Positions 1 through 11,459 of a stretch of DNA of 64,000 nucleotides are shown here, piece after piece. The notes under the pieces are model-generated. The model was not told the DNA's origin. It saw only the letters and a program-made list of their open reading frames with translations, and ran no database searches. Source of the DNA: Harmonia axyridis (taxonomy: Eukaryota; Arthropoda; Insecta; Coleoptera; Coccinellidae); assembly GCF_914767665.1 (NCBI RefSeq), contig NC_059501.1, positions 78,652,798 through 78,716,797 of the forward strand. Direction: 5' to 3'. How positions within the stretch are numbered: position 1 is the stretch's first letter; every line of letters starts with the position of its first letter. Made by a program: the position numbers and the translations under genes.

Positions 1-443
1 TAATTTCGTTTTGAACAAAGTCACATGGTGATTTTCCCACTTAATCATATTGTGTAGTGAATTTATCAATTTTTGAGATTTTGATCCTTCGAAATTCACA
101 GATAGGAAGTCGTGATTGTTATGGTGATAGGAATTACGCGGCAACTAATCCTCAAGATTTTTTATGAATTTGCTGAGAAAATTTTGGAATTATTCATCAA
201 TTGCTTCTTATCATTTAATATTTTTATCAGCATTTTTAGTGACCACTTTTTTTTCACTCCGAAACGAACGACAAACTGATAGTGAATTGAATTATTCATT
301 CAATTTTTTTATCATCATTTAGTGGGGCACAAATAAAATCATCAATTAAAACAAACTTATTAATATTTATATTTATTTGCATGGCAGTAATGTGCCTATT
401 ACTTCTCCAACTCTTTTCGAAGCAGCCTTAAAATAATTCCTTG
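1..443. other. AT-rich stretch, no gene seen
   Basis: I see no coding frame, RNA gene or clear repeat here. The stretch ends at the target-site copy that flanks the first MITE. Confidence 0.5.
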
Positions 444-451
444 TAGGTACC

Positions 452-1010
452 CATAGAGTAATAAACATAGATATAGGGAGTATACGCAATTTTTGACATT
501 TCCCCAACATGGTTACATTACGTTGTCGGGTTGTGATATATTTTCAAATCCACAATTTAACTATATCATTAGGAATGTATATTAAATTGAATGAAATATA
601 TATATCTGCAAATTTGAATATTTGAAATCAGATATTTTTTCTAATTGTGGAATTTATAATAAGCCGAATAATAATTTATAATAAGCAGATAATAATCTGT
701 ATCTACCTGCTGAAATCCAAGGTTTGGCAACTTTTGCTCCCCTAGTGTCATCGGTTATTTCAGGTCGTTTGGCACGCTTGAAGTTTGTTTTCTGAATTTC
801 TGATATATTTAGTAATTCATTTCAATATATTTTGAGTTGATATGAAACGTTGATTCACTATGGGACATAAGAAGTGTGCTCTTTGTGGGGAAACTCGCGA
901 ATTGAGTGACATATCGTATCACTGATATGATTTCATTTCCGCGCGCTTCATGTCAAATTTGATAGTTCATGTTGGGGACATATGCTCCCTATATCATTCA
1001 TTACTCTGAG
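452..1010. mobile_element. P/hAT-like MITE, copy 1 (full length)
   Basis: A 559-bp element with inverted ends built on AGAGTAATAAACATAGATA, reading inward from both sides. It is flanked by TAGGTACC on the left (444-451) and TTGGTACC on the right (1011-1018), a 7-of-8 target duplication. Further copies lie at 14317, 21927 (fragment) and 24826. The interior carries two short divergent reading frames that recur in the copies. Plus strand from 860: MGHKKCALCGETRELSDISYH-stop, with a CxxC and a later His, as at the start of a THAP zinc finger. Minus strand from about 806: a basic frame containing KRAKR and AKVAKPWISAG. An 8-bp duplication fits the P or hAT superfamilies. Superfamily is inferred; that it is a repeat family is directly visible. 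Confidence 0.75.
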
Positions 1011-1038
1011 TTGGTACCTATTTATTTTTCGTTGGATC

Positions 1039-1514
1039 AAAATTGACGTTGTCATTTAAAATATACGTGATGGCGATCGTCATTTGGGTTTTAACGAATT
1101 TACAAGAAGATGAAGATTACATTTTTGAAGTAACAGTCACACCTGGTGCCGAACAATTGAGGCAATAACATATTTTGTTCATCATATCCAATCAATAATT
1201 TTGGTTTCATGAAAGGAAAAATTATCTTTCTCCCTTCTAGATTCGTAAGTGTCTACTCATCTCATATTTTTTTTATTTATTGTAATTTATTTTTAAATTT
1301 AGTACAGTAATTTTCAAGAAAAATTGTCAATTAAGCCAATGGTTTAATGATTTGATAAATATAATTGAAATATACCATACTATAGCTCGTTTACTTCAGC
1401 AATGACATGACGTCAGTGATCGAAAGAAAATTGACGTTGTCATTTAAAATATACGTGATGGCGATGGTCATTTGGGTTTTAACGAAATTACAGATATTTA
1501 CAAGAGGATGAAGA
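1039..1514. repeat. Dispersed repeat with ~80-bp direct repeats at its ends
   Basis: The blocks 1039-1117 and 1427-1514 are near-identical direct repeats (both begin AAAATTGACGTTGTCATTTA). They flank about 310 bp that recurs at 4891-5120 (shared phrase CACCTGGTGCCGAACAATTG). No protein is encoded. It could be a small LTR-like remnant or a locally duplicated MITE. Confidence 0.55.
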
Positions 1515-2020
1515 ATATCCCAAACCTATGAATCACTGACAAGGATTTGAATACGGACAGACAGACATACATCACTCGGTGTCATTTGAATATTTCTTTT
1601 TTCTTTATTTTGTGTGCGCTCCATTTACTTCAAATTTACCTGTAAATTAGTTTCCTAGAAAAGACTTGAGGAATGAAATTTGCCAATTGTACGAAATATT
1701 TCACGGTTAATCGGATTTACTAAATTGTCTAGGATTTAGTTTATGAGGGATGTAAAATTCCATATCTGAGATGTATAGCAATTGAAGAGAATACTAACCT
1801 TTTGTTAGTTTGAATTAACTTTGAAATTGGCGATTTTTCAATAGGTGCGTCACAAATTGCGTGAGTTTTATTGCAGTTTGGCCATTTCTGCATAATTCCA
1901 ATACCCAGTACCTACATAGGGATTTCCAAAAAGTAGTTTCATTTAAAAAAAAATAGTATTCAGGAAATAGGGATCTTGGCTTCAGGACTGCTAATAGGGT
2001 GAATAATACACTCAGTTTCA
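1515..2020. other. No gene seen
   Basis: AT-rich, no convincing frame or repeat. It precedes the 3' end of the minus-strand Penelope-like element. Confidence 0.4.
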
Positions 2021-2059
2021 ACTGTCAACGTTTCGATCCTATTTGGGATCTTCTTCAGG
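2021..2059 (-). ncRNA. Hammerhead-ribozyme-like motif
   Basis: Read on the minus strand: box CTGAAGA (2052-2058), a stem GATCC / GGATC closed by CAAATA, then GAAAC (2030-2034). This is the core layout of a hammerhead ribozyme (CUGANGA, stem II, GAAAC), and the stem-loop is close to that of known hammerheads. One extra A sits between the first box and stem II, so catalytic competence is doubtful. Its place downstream of a Penelope-like ORF matches known Penelope biology. Confidence 0.5.
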
Positions 2060-2570
2060 ACTGTAAAAGTATTTATTAAGAATTATTGGACAAATGAACA
2101 ATCTGGTTACAACAATACGAAAAAAATAAAATACACAAAATCATTCAAAAAACTGTCTTATAGGCTTATACTATACTTCTATATACAATCATCAATAATA
2201 GTGAAAGACAAGAAATGACTAGGATTCAGGTGGAATTAGGTTATTTTCTTTTCGATTTTTTATTATATAATTATTATGAAATGAATCATACTTTTTCCTC
2301 CACGGTACGAATAAATATAAACACTCACCAATTTAGTCATATGTATTACGATGCGGGTGGAGTTGTTGAATTCCATTAGACCTATGTTGAGGTTTTCTAT
2401 TTCGTCAATAATCTTATTTTTAATAGTTGGTTTTTGCCACGAAACTTATGCGGTTGTTCTCTTTGCTTGGCTGATATGATACTGGTGTTTTGTATTCGAG
2501 TATAAATATGTTATCATTGGATTTTCAAACATGTTCTGATGAAATTCTTACTGACACGAATTCATTATAT

Positions 2571-3410
2571 TTATTTGATTTCTCTTAATAAATTGTTGTA
2601 AATTATACTTAATTTTTGAGTATCTGTTCTAATATTCATTGTGTCATGTATGGAAATGTGTATCATTTCACTGATACATCTTTTATGATAATTGCATTCT
2701 TTATCCAAAATTTTCACTTCATCAAAGTCCAAATTATGATTTTCTTGGAAGTGGTGCACAGCTAGAGCGGTTTTCTCATTTTTGTCTATATTCTTTCCCT
2801 GGCAATCGTACTTATGTTGACGTATACGATTTTTTAGGTACTGTTTAGTCATGCCCACATACGATAGGTTGCAATCTTTACAAGGAATTTGGTAAACCAA
2901 ATTAGATGTCATTAATTTCGGAACAGAGTCTTTTAATTTTGTGTATATGTTCTCTAGTTTTGTGAGTGGATAGAAAGCAAGCTTGATGTTAGATGCTTGA
3001 TTTTTTATCAAATTACCAACTTTTTCCGATAAACCTTCAATGTATGGAAATTTATAATAGATGATTCCATCTTTTTCCCTCCTTTCTGTATTAATTCTTG
3101 TGGTCTCAACAAATTTGTGTTTATAGGAATGCATAATTTTATTTATTAGCTTTCTGGGGTAATTGTTCTTTCTTAGAATACTTTTTATTTTCATTTCATT
3201 CACTGGCCAAAATTCTTTACTGCTGAGACTGTAACATCTAAAACATAGGTTCTTTATGGTATTGTTTTTGTGGATTTGTGGGTGGTGTGAAAAGTAATTG
3301 AGAACTCGGTTGGACGCAATTGCTTTGGTATGCCAATTGGTCAAGATTGTTCCATCGTTTTTTCTGATTTTTGTTGGATATAAAAAATAGTATATTTCAA
3401 AAGAAATCAA
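2571..3410 (-). pseudogene. Penelope-like RT tail plus GIY-YIG endonuclease (5'-truncated)
   Basis: A 279-codon open frame. Residues about 20-100 (TNWHTKAIASNRVLNYFSHH, then a stretch around KSILRKNNYPRKLI) match the thumb region that follows the RT catalytic core in Penelope-like elements. Residues about 165-240 form the GIY-YIG nuclease: LVYQIPCKDCNLSYVGMT, then a basic RIRQHK helix, then HHFQENHNLDF. The tyrosine pair appears as VYQI and SYVG, with the CxxC insertion typical of the Penelope type. The RT core with its catalytic aspartates is missing, so the copy cannot retrotranspose alone. The methionine at 3410 is internal to the original protein and is not a true start. Family assignment is strong. 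Confidence 0.8.
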
Positions 3411-3414
3411 CGGA

Positions 3415-3835
3415 TTTTTATTTCATTGTGGAGGTATGCCATAACGATGGAAAACTATATCAGCCAAATGGACGCCAAAGCTACGGTTGCAGCACCACAT
3501 CCTTTTCATGAAATTTTTCATGACCAATTCGCACATTTGCGGCTGCATGTCTTCTATAACTTCACGAATTCCATTTTTGAGTTCTTGTATCGATTGTGGA
3601 GGATTGACTTCATATTTTATGTGACCCAAAAAAAAGTCTAATCACAAGATGTCGGTGGCCAATTGTTATAACCTTTTCGAGAAATCACACAGCCAGGAAA
3701 CTTTTCTCGCAAAATTGCGATTGTTTCGTTGCTTGCGTGGTACGTAGCGCTATCTTGTTGAAAATAAAAGTCGTCGATATCGATATCATCTAATTTAGGC
3801 CATAAAAAATAGTTAATCGTATACTAATTCCCAAG
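3415..3835 (-). pseudogene. DD41D-type Tc1/mariner-superfamily transposase fossil
   Basis: Minus-strand fragments of a transposase C-terminus. They include a second catalytic Asp in FQQDSATYH, then NWPPTSCD, a stop and frameshift, then GHIKYEVNPPQ, and a C-terminus VHLADIVFH. The spacing after QQD matches the 41-residue pattern of the elements at 22980 and 26821, but the sequence is a different lineage. The third catalytic Asp is lost to the frameshift and the N-terminal half is absent. Confidence 0.65.
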
Positions 3836-4035
3836 ATCGACGAGAAGTGGATAAACCTGGCATTATTCATTCCAACTATTTTTTCATTTAGCGAATTTTA
3901 AACATTTCAAATCGTTGTTGAAGCGTGTATCGTAAGTGACAGGGACACAGAAAGTGGACTATTCAAAATGAAATTGAGTATATGTGACTGAATTTATTCC
4001 AGTAAAATACTTTTCATTTTTATTCAGCAAGGACG

Positions 4036-4064
4036 ACGTTTTCGGCTATTGTAGCCATTCTCAA
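4036..4064 (-). ncRNA. Degenerate hammerhead-like motif
   Basis: On the minus strand a TTGAGAA box is followed by the stem GGCT / AGCC and then GAAAACG. The layout is that of the motif at 2021, but the first box has decayed. It is probably the 3' end of another Penelope-like copy. Confidence 0.35.
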
Positions 4065-4065
4065 G

Positions 4066-4890
4066 TCTAAAAAAATTATCCTACTTCAGATCTTAACAAC
4101 AAATACTATAATATTTCAGATACTCCTTAAAACACCAAAAAATTAAACCCTACAATAAATACTATACAATTTTAATTACTCTTCAAAAACAGAAAAAAAA
4201 TCAGACTTTGGAACACTATCACAAACAACAAAACACAAGACAGGAAACAAGAGAATTCTCTCATCATTTTGAAAAAAGTATTTCTACAATAGAGTGAGCA
4301 CTATCGTTATTATTATTTGTGTTCATGTTCTCTGAGATGTGAAAACATTATAAATAAACATGAATAAACATTATTATTATTATTATTGGAAAAGTGTATA
4401 CTGAATGGGTAAAATATTAATAATAATAATAAATCGACTTTATTTTTATTCAACAAATATTCTTCTCATCAAAGTCATATTGCCAATATTTCTGTAAATT
4501 TTATCTTTAATTGGTATGATTCTTTTAAAAGAGTTGAAATATCGTATGAGATATGTGGAAATATTGCACCATTGTGTAAAATTTAGTATTTTTTCCACGA
4601 ACCTGAATCACAATTTTTCTACACAACCTTGCACATGATATCCAACCGACAAAAATTATAAATAACCCGATAAGTGATCGATTCTTGTTTGTATTCGAAA
4701 TCGACGAGCCCGAATCTTCAATATTGACATCTCGAACACAGATATTTCCGTTATTGGAGAAAATTATTTATTCTCTCATTAATTAAACATTAAGGAATAA
4801 ATGGGAATATACGGTTATTTGTTCCCAGTAAATACCTGAAATTGAGATGATTCAGACTGACGGATATCGTCGTACCGAATCGAGAGAGTC
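4066..4890. other. AT-rich, microsatellite, no gene seen
   Basis: Contains a short (ATT)n run around 4370-4390 and (AAT)n near 4420. No frame or element is recognised. Confidence 0.4.
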
Positions 4891-5120
4891 GATGATTACA
4901 TTTTTGAGGTAACAGTCACACCTGGTGCCGAACAATTGAGGCAATAACATATTTTGTTCATCATATCCAATCATAAATTTTGGTATCATGCAAAGAGAAA
5001 AAATTTTTCTCCCTTCTGGATTCGTGAATGGCTACTTATTTCATATGGTTCAATACCTAAAATTGAAATATAACCTATTATAACTTGTTTACTTCAGCAA
5101 TGACATGACGTCAGTGATCG
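4891..5120. repeat. Second copy of the 1.1-kb repeat family
   Basis: Matches 1113-1420 with small indels, from GATTACATTTTTGA through TTACTTCAGCAATGACATGA. The flanking direct repeats of the first copy are absent. Confidence 0.65.
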
Positions 5121-5450
5121 CAAAAAAAATGTCGTTGCTAAAACAATACTTTTACTGCTTACAACGTAAATTAAATGCTGGAAGATAAATTAAGATTCAA
5201 TCTTTTAATTCTCAAATCCCATGGAAATCATATTTAATATGAATACTGATAAACATGAGTGAAGCAGATTTAAATGAATTATGTCGAAAACAACCATTTA
5301 AAATAATAACGAATAAAATAAATACCTACGTACAATTATAATGAATACATCGGCAACATGGAAAAACAACGCAAACTTTGGAGATTGCCTGGTTTTGGGT
5401 GTGTTGTTGAGGTGTATACAGCTGGTATTTCTGGTCACTCTTCGTGATGA

Positions 5451-5630
5451 AATCCATGGCCTTCTCGGTCGCCAGAGCTTAATTCTATTGAACACGCTTG
5501 GGATCAGCTACAAAGAGCTTTGCATTCTCTTCAACCACCTGCGCATACAATTTAAGAACTCAGACTACTTTTACCGCAACTTTGGAGAGAGAATCGAGAG
5601 TATGCAAAGGCGTTGTCATGTTGTGGTTGA
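5451..5630 (+). pseudogene. Tc1-like transposase C-terminal fossil
   Basis: The frame starting at 5451 reads NPWPSRSPELNSIEHAWDQL and, after an in-frame stop, PQLWREN. The SPELNSIEHAWD block is the third catalytic motif (Glu) of DD34E Tc1 transposases. Overlapping open frames in other phases are shadows. No ends of the element are visible. Confidence 0.7.
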
Positions 5631-5748
5631 TGTTCTTTACTGAACTTTATTTTTTCAATTTTTCGAAAGAACTGATTTTGTTCTAAAAATACTCAGAATA
5701 AATTTTCATCTCGTAAAGAAATGAGCAAAAAAATGAGTTAGATAGTAT

Positions 5749-6860
5749 TAGGTGTACAACTTTGCTTTCGCCATTTTGCAATAGATGGCTGTAGTGGTAA
5801 GTGGTAGTCGAAATAAATAGATCGTAGATGTTACACCATAAGTTTAGGTATCCATAAACATAACGCCATCGAAATATTAGTCGATTTGTGTCTGCATCAT
5901 AAAATCATTCTCGATTAAACATGTCAACTCATGATCCAAATTCTCGTCTTGTGGAAGATTTCAATTTTCTGCTTTAATATGAAGAAATCTGAGGTTCATC
6001 GAATGCTCTCAAATACTTATGGTGAAGCCGCTATTAGCGAAAGGACGTGCCGAGAGTGGTTTCAACGTTCCAAGAACATCAATTTTGACGTTGAAGACCA
6101 GCATGGCGATGGAAGAGGAAAGGTTTTCGAAGATACAGAATTGGAGGCATTACTCTATCAAGACTCGTGTTAAATGTAACAAGAATTGGCAGGATCATTG
6201 AGAGTGACGCAACAAGCCATTTCAAAACGGCTGAAAGTCATGGGAATGATTCTGAAACAAGGAAATTGGGTGCCGTACGAGTCGAAGCCGAGAGATGATG
6301 AACGGCGTTTGTTTGCTTTTGAACAGCTGTTGGATGTGGTGGGACCAGCTCGACGTAGTGTATTATGAGTTGTTAAAACCGACTGAAACAATCACAGGCG
6401 ATCGTTATCGAACACAGTTAATGTATTTGAGCCGAGCATTAAAAGACAAACGGCCACAATACAACGAAAGACATGATGAAGTGATTTTACAGCATAACAA
6501 TGCATGACCCCATGTTGAGAAAGTGGTCAAGACATACTTGGAAACGTTGAAATGGGAAGTCCTACCCCTCCGTCCATATTCTCCAGACGTTGCTTCCTTG
6601 GACTTTCACTTGTTTCGATCAATGGCACACGACCTGGCTGACCAGCACTTCTGGTCTAATGAAGAACTAAAATATTGGATCGATTCGTGGATCGCTTCAA
6701 AAGGAGTTATTTCAACGCAGGATTCGTACGCTGCCCGAAAGATGGGAGAAAATAGTGCCCAGCGATGGACAATACTTTGAATCATAAATGTATAACCAGT
6801 TTATCACAATAAATCTTCGAATTTCGGATAAAACGTCGGAAACGAAGTTGTACGCCAATG
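5749..6860 (+). mobile_element. mariner (DD34D), copy 1, decayed
   Basis: The left end TTAGGTGTACAACTTTG and the right end, read inward as CATTGGCGTACAACTTCG, are imperfect inverted repeats. TA follows the right end (6861-6862). The family also occurs at 8394, 16649, 28014, 41842 and 54408. Confidence 0.8.
5921..6780 (+). pseudogene. mariner transposase, frameshifted and internally deleted
   Basis: Begins MSTHDPNSRLVEDF. It then reads in pieces: HTH region SEVHRMLSNTYGEAAISERT, CREWFQR, ELEALL, VTQQAISKRLKVMGMI, KQGNWVPYE. The block between EQLL (about 6330) and WWDQL (about 6345) is missing, and it holds the first catalytic Asp (GDEKW in sister copies). The second catalytic Asp site is changed (LQHNNA for QHDNA) and the third block reads SLDFHLF. 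Frameshifts and stops show it is dead. Confidence 0.8.
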
Positions 6861-6862
6861 TA

Positions 6863-7217
6863 GTTCAACGAACTAGCCTCCGGCACAATTAAACATTACT
6901 CGCATGATGTCTTCTGATACTGTCAAACCTTGACGAACAGCTGTAAGATGAAAGGACGATGTTAAATTTCGCACAGCCGCAGGGTCCATCATTACAGATA
7001 TTTTTATTGATTTATTTTGGACAAGATCCACGGGAATTCGTGTTGCACATTGCTACCGTTCCCTCAAATTGCTGCAGCAATTTCGCATCGTTTTCTATCT
7101 TGTCCGAACTCGACCCTATGATTAAAGTGATTAGCTATGTCTGTTACTGGAGCACGAAAACGATCTAATTCGGTGTTTGGATGGAAACGTCAAACTGGGC
7201 ATTTAATGATGTTATCG
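6863..7217. other. No gene seen
   Basis: Unique-looking sequence between the mariner and the tandem duplication. Confidence 0.4.
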
Positions 7218-7923
7218 CTTATCGTTTTTGTCGAGGCGTCTTTATCAGTCTACCGTTTATGTAGTATGAAGAAATTGCGGGAGAATGAGTTATATTAATT
7301 AATAATCAACATGATCTTGAAACGAATATGGGGCAACTGAGACACCTTAAGGTTTAACGAGGTATAACTTCCTCAAAAATGCGAATAAAACAATGTTTGT
7401 TGATTGAGAAACAACTTTAGATATTTATTCAATACACAAAACAAACAAAATTAACAAAATAATAATTTTGGGGTGAGAATTTCTGACTTGAAAAAAAACT
7501 TCAAATGCCTCACTTGCCCCACGATATGGGGCAAGTGAGTCCTTCTACTCTCCGTTCATCGAGGCGCTATATTATCGTTTTTGTCGAGGCGTCTTTATCA
7601 GTCTACCGTTTATGTAGTATGAAGAAATTGCGGGAGAATGAGTTATATTAATTAATAATCAACATGATCTTGAAACGAATATGGGGCAACTGAGACACCT
7701 TAAGGTTTAACGAGGTATAACTTCCTCAAAAATGCGAATAAAACAATGTTTGTTGATTGAGAAACAACTTTAGATATTTATTCAATACACAAAACAAACA
7801 AAATTAACAAAATAATAATTTTGGGGTGAGAATTTCTGACTTGAAAAAAAACTTCAAATGCCTCACTTGCCCCACGATATGGGGCAAGTGAGTCCTTCTA
7901 CTCTCCGTTCATCGAGGCGCTAT
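7218..7923. repeat. Perfect tandem duplication, unit 353 bp
   Basis: The unit beginning ATCGTTTTTGTCGAGGCG at 7221 repeats at 7574, and I see no difference between the two copies. Each unit contains a 12-bp-stem hairpin, CTCACTTGCCCC / GGGGCAAGTGAG (7509-7539 and 7862-7892). Perfect identity means a very recent duplication or an assembly artefact. Confidence 0.9.
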
Positions 7924-8175
7924 ATGAAAATTGTCTCAATATGTTTCGTTATATTGTGTTATTGTGCATCAGATATTTTGTTGACGATTTTCCGGTAATT
8001 TTTTTTGTCCTCAGTGTTTATTCTCTTTTTCTCGTTTTTATTCAAAGAACTTGGTCCAGCATTCTCGAAGTCCTGCTTTGGTTTCAGGTGTTTTTGCTTT
8101 TTATTTGAGTTGGTCTTTATAGGATGAATTTGTGATTATTTCAGTACTCGAGACTTACTTGCCCCAATGTGTCAT
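7327..8175. mobile_element. Possible TIR element containing the duplication
   Basis: The left end TATGGGGCAACTGAGACAC and the right end, read inward as CATTGGGGCAAGTAAGTCTCG near 8150-8175, resemble inverted repeats. No transposase is encoded and no clear target duplication is seen. Superfamily unknown. Confidence 0.35.
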
Positions 8176-8393
8176 AAGAAGTGGAATTAATGTTTTGCAA
8201 ATTATGCCTTTGTTTGGCAACCTCCTAAATATCGAGCCTAATAACAAGAGTTCGATGTTATATGCAAATTTTATTTTTATTATTCTAAGACTGCATCTTA
8301 AAAGTTGAGGAAGTTCATAAATTTTGAGAGTATTTCAAAAGTTTAAATTTTTTTTCACCAATTTTTTCAATATGGTTAACTTGAATGTTCAAT

Positions 8394-8612
8394 GATGTGA
8401 GCCTACAACTTTACTTCCGCCGTTTTTTCCGAAATCCGAGGCTCTATTGTTAAAAACTTGATATACATTTATGATTCAAAGTAGCAGCAATCCTGTTCGT
8501 CTTTGCCTTGCAAGCAGCTGTTCACAAACAAGCATACGCCGTTCAACATCTCCGTCGTATTTGAGAGCATTCGATGAGCATCAGCCGCAGATTTCTTCAT
8601 ATTAAAGCTTCA
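8394..8612 (-). mobile_element. mariner remnant with large internal deletion
   Basis: Minus-orientation pieces of the 5749 family: the 3' terminal repeat (CTACAACTTTACTTCCGCCG), a scrap of the LARQ/EQL coding region, and the HTH region. Most of the gene is gone. Confidence 0.7.
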
Positions 8613-9271
8613 TAATTCAAATCAGATTTGGTTTTGTTAATTTCAAAATTGCAGATACGATCAAGATGAAAATTTGCATTGTGATGTAGAATGACAATTT
8701 AAAGCCTCATGTAGAATTTTATGTATATCGAATGAAAATTACCTTATATTTTCAGAAAATTAACCGAATTTATATTATGAGTTGATATTAAATAATAATT
8801 TCGATGTATATGCGAAATTTCAAGCTGATTATCAGAACCACAGACGAAGAGTATTGAAAAGGAAGTTGTACCTATGCTCTTCAAGCAAAAGCTTTAAAGA
8901 GCTCGTCATTCATGCGTCAATTGCCCTTTGGAGACCAAATTACTTTCTATAGGCATGCATTAAGGAGTGCTCAAAAGTTCATAACTTTACTTCAGTGCTT
9001 TCATTATTTTAAACAATATGACTCTTCATATGTTGCGCATTCCAATTCATTCAAAAAATAGTATAGAAATTGCTGTGATATATCTACCCATTCTTTTTTC
9101 TACCAAAATATTTATGTGAAAATTCTATAGAAATTAAAGTTTCGATTCAGGTGATTCGAACGCTCCAGATATTTATGTATTTTATAAACTAATAATTATG
9201 AGAATAACTGTCAATCGACAAATAAAAAACCACCACGAACGATAAACAAATAATTGTAGTGAAAAACGTCT
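8613..9271. repeat. Old dispersed repeat pieces, no gene
   Basis: Contains diverged units of the family described at 61560 (for example GATCAAGATGAAAATTTGCAT and AACCACAGACGAAGAGTATTG). No coding potential. Confidence 0.4.
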
Positions 9272-9279
9272 CATGCAAT

Positions 9280-10955
9280 CAGGGCCCCCGCAACCGCGCG
9301 TTCAACGCGTGCACCGCACGCGGGCGCCACTCTTAAGGGGCGCCAAAATCTCTTATAGAACGCATGAAAATCCGAAAGACCAAAGGTTTTTGAAAATTTT
9401 TTGTTTTTATTTTTTCAACAATTTTAAACGTTCAAAGACATCTTTTACACATCCAAACAAGTTCCCGAACGTCACAATCCCTATAAAATAACCTCGGCCA
9501 CAGATTGCAATTATACGATTCTTTTCGAGTAAACAAATCATAAATAATCATCCCTTTGTCGGTACGGGATTTCTTTATGGACCACCTTGCACCGGACGGT
9601 GGGCACCATTTCTTCGATCATCACTAAAACGCATATGGTACACATAAACAATCATAAATACCGAAGCGATAGCTTTTAGCCAGGGGAATTACTGAAACTT
9701 TCGCCACCATCTGTAGGAAAAATACTACATGTTACAGAGAATTTCTGAAACTACCAAAATCTGCTTGCTATGCTATAACAGCAGAAACCTATCCAAAGAA
9801 TAGTTATTTTGTTTCGAAACGTTTAGGGGTTGAGGTCAAGACGCAAAAAATTAAAATACTCAGATAATTGGAAAGATTTGTATTTTGTGTAATTGTGGTT
9901 TGTTTTACTGTTTCTTGTTGTGATTAAATTGAATTTTATGAAATGGTAAGTACCTATCCACATACAGTATTAGCATTTCTATTAGTCTATAAAATTCGAT
10001 ATTTTTTTTTCTGTTTAAAATGGTGCACATCCTAAATTAGCCCATACCTATATACTATAATATTATTTTTATTTGCTTCAAGTAGGGAAGTATTTTTTGT
10101 AATCGTGAAAAAATTGAATCGACTTTGATATTTTGAATTTGTTACTTGGGGCCACCATCATAATATACTTAATTTTTTTTTAATATGCACCCTGGATCTG
10201 TATTATTTATTTGATGTTCGTAGCCGTTTGACATTCTAAAAAAATTATATTTCACCTTTGCCAAAAATTAATTATTATAACAGGAACAGGGTATGTGCTT
10301 CAGATCGGTCTTAACTTATTATTATTATTAATATTAACTCCGTTTAGGTTTAAAGGCTCGGATTTAAGGTTTAAATTCATAAAAATGAAAACATACGGGT
10401 TATTCTCAAAGAGATGGCGCAAAGTAAATCATGGGTGAATGTCCTTACCAACTTTGGATCAAGTTTTTCTTAAATTCTAGGAGTCATACAAGAGAAAACG
10501 ACCTTCTGGTGCAAAATTTCGAGAGCAAAAAAAAGCTAGACTTCAACAAAGGGAGAAGATGGCTGGGAGTATGGAATAATATTTAATAATTATTAATAAT
10601 AATATTAATATTTTAATATAATATTATGAATAATTTAAAGAAGAATAAAGCTCAGGTTTTGAAAACTCTGCAGTTTCATTACAAAATTAAAATAAAATGC
10701 GGTTTTGATCGAATGCTTCAATAAAATAATTAAACATTTAAAAAATGTATTATGCAACAACTGACAGCATAAAGTTCTCAAGGCATTCAATAAAGGTTGC
10801 TAATAGTTTTTTTAACCCTTCTACAAATAAATTCCTAACAAAAACTGAAACATTTTTTGCCGATTATCCTGCGACGTTTTTTTCCACTTCCCCCCTTTTT
10901 GGGGCGGCAAAATATTTTCGGCACGCGGGCGTTAATGACCCTTGCGGGGGCCCTG
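9280..10955 (+). mobile_element. hAT element 1, internally deleted
   Basis: Ends CAGGGCCCCCGCAA inverted on both sides (14 bp perfect). They are flanked by a perfect 8-bp target duplication CATGCAAT (9272-9279 and 10956-10963), a hAT signature. It is 1,676 bp long and keeps only the N-terminal coding piece at 9943-10579. Confidence 0.85.
9943..10579 (+). pseudogene. hAT transposase N-terminal remnant, two putative exons
   Basis: An ATG at 9943 is followed directly by the donor GTAAGT. After an intron ending TTCTTAAATTCTAG, an exon at 10481 reads ESYKRKRPSGAKFREQKKAR and then QREKMAGSME before a stop at 10577. The basic KRKxSGAxFRxxKK start is typical of the DUF4371/ZMYM-like group of hAT transposases. 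The BED/TTF finger, catalytic core and dimerisation domain are all absent, so this is the front of a protein removed by internal deletion. The splice sites are inferred from consensus only. Confidence 0.55.
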
Positions 10956-10963
10956 CATGCAAT

Positions 10964-11459
10964 AGTCATTCAATTAAATAGAATCTACCCAAGCACTCCC
11001 ACTTCTTCACGAAAATCAAGAGAAAAAGAAGAGATCGATGGTTCTATGCGCCCGTGTCGTCCAAGAATAATTACCGTTATTTTCGTGGCTGAATTTGCAC
11101 GGTTATGACGGCGTCGCATGCCTTCTTGATTTCGATTCGTAAAACTCGGGTACAAGCTAGAGACCGAGCCATATTTCAACTTGCACATTTGATTAATGAA
11201 CATTATAAAAAGTGTCAGTCTAGTGGGGCACGCGGGTTATTTTCGTTTGTTCAAGAGACCGAATGTTGTTGTCTATCAGGAAGGCCCGCACCGCGCACAT
11301 GTGCCCTGTCACTGGTATTTCAAAACGAGAATTAAAAACTTCATTAAGACCAAAGGATAATTTAATTATAAACTTCGGAAGTTGGGCTTGGACGACTAGA
11401 TTTCTAATGATGTATTCGACGAGTACGATTCACGAAATGTTTGCATAGACATAGATGAA
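10964..11459. other. Moderately GC-rich, no recognised gene
   Basis: Several overlapping short frames occur, but none has a recognisable domain or a consistent phase. Could be host non-coding sequence. Confidence 0.4.

Larger units (their letters stand above)
2021..3410 (-). mobile_element. Penelope-like retroelement, 3' part
   Basis: The 3' portion of a Penelope-like element on the minus strand. It holds an ORF with the end of the reverse transcriptase and a GIY-YIG endonuclease (2571-3410). About 510 nt of trailer follows, then a hammerhead-like motif (2021-2059). The 5' end is cut off where a transposase fossil begins near 3415. Penelope-like elements are the known retroelements that combine this RT with a C-terminal GIY-YIG nuclease, and they are known to carry hammerhead motifs. 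Confidence 0.8.

Noticed and set aside
1039..1514. A true LTR retrotransposon
   Set aside because: The ~80-bp direct repeats are too short, and no primer-binding site, polypurine tract or gag/pol is seen.
5341..5643. 100-codon open frame
   Set aside because: It is a shadow. The meaningful frame in this stretch is the Tc1 fossil (SPELNSIEHAWD) in another phase.
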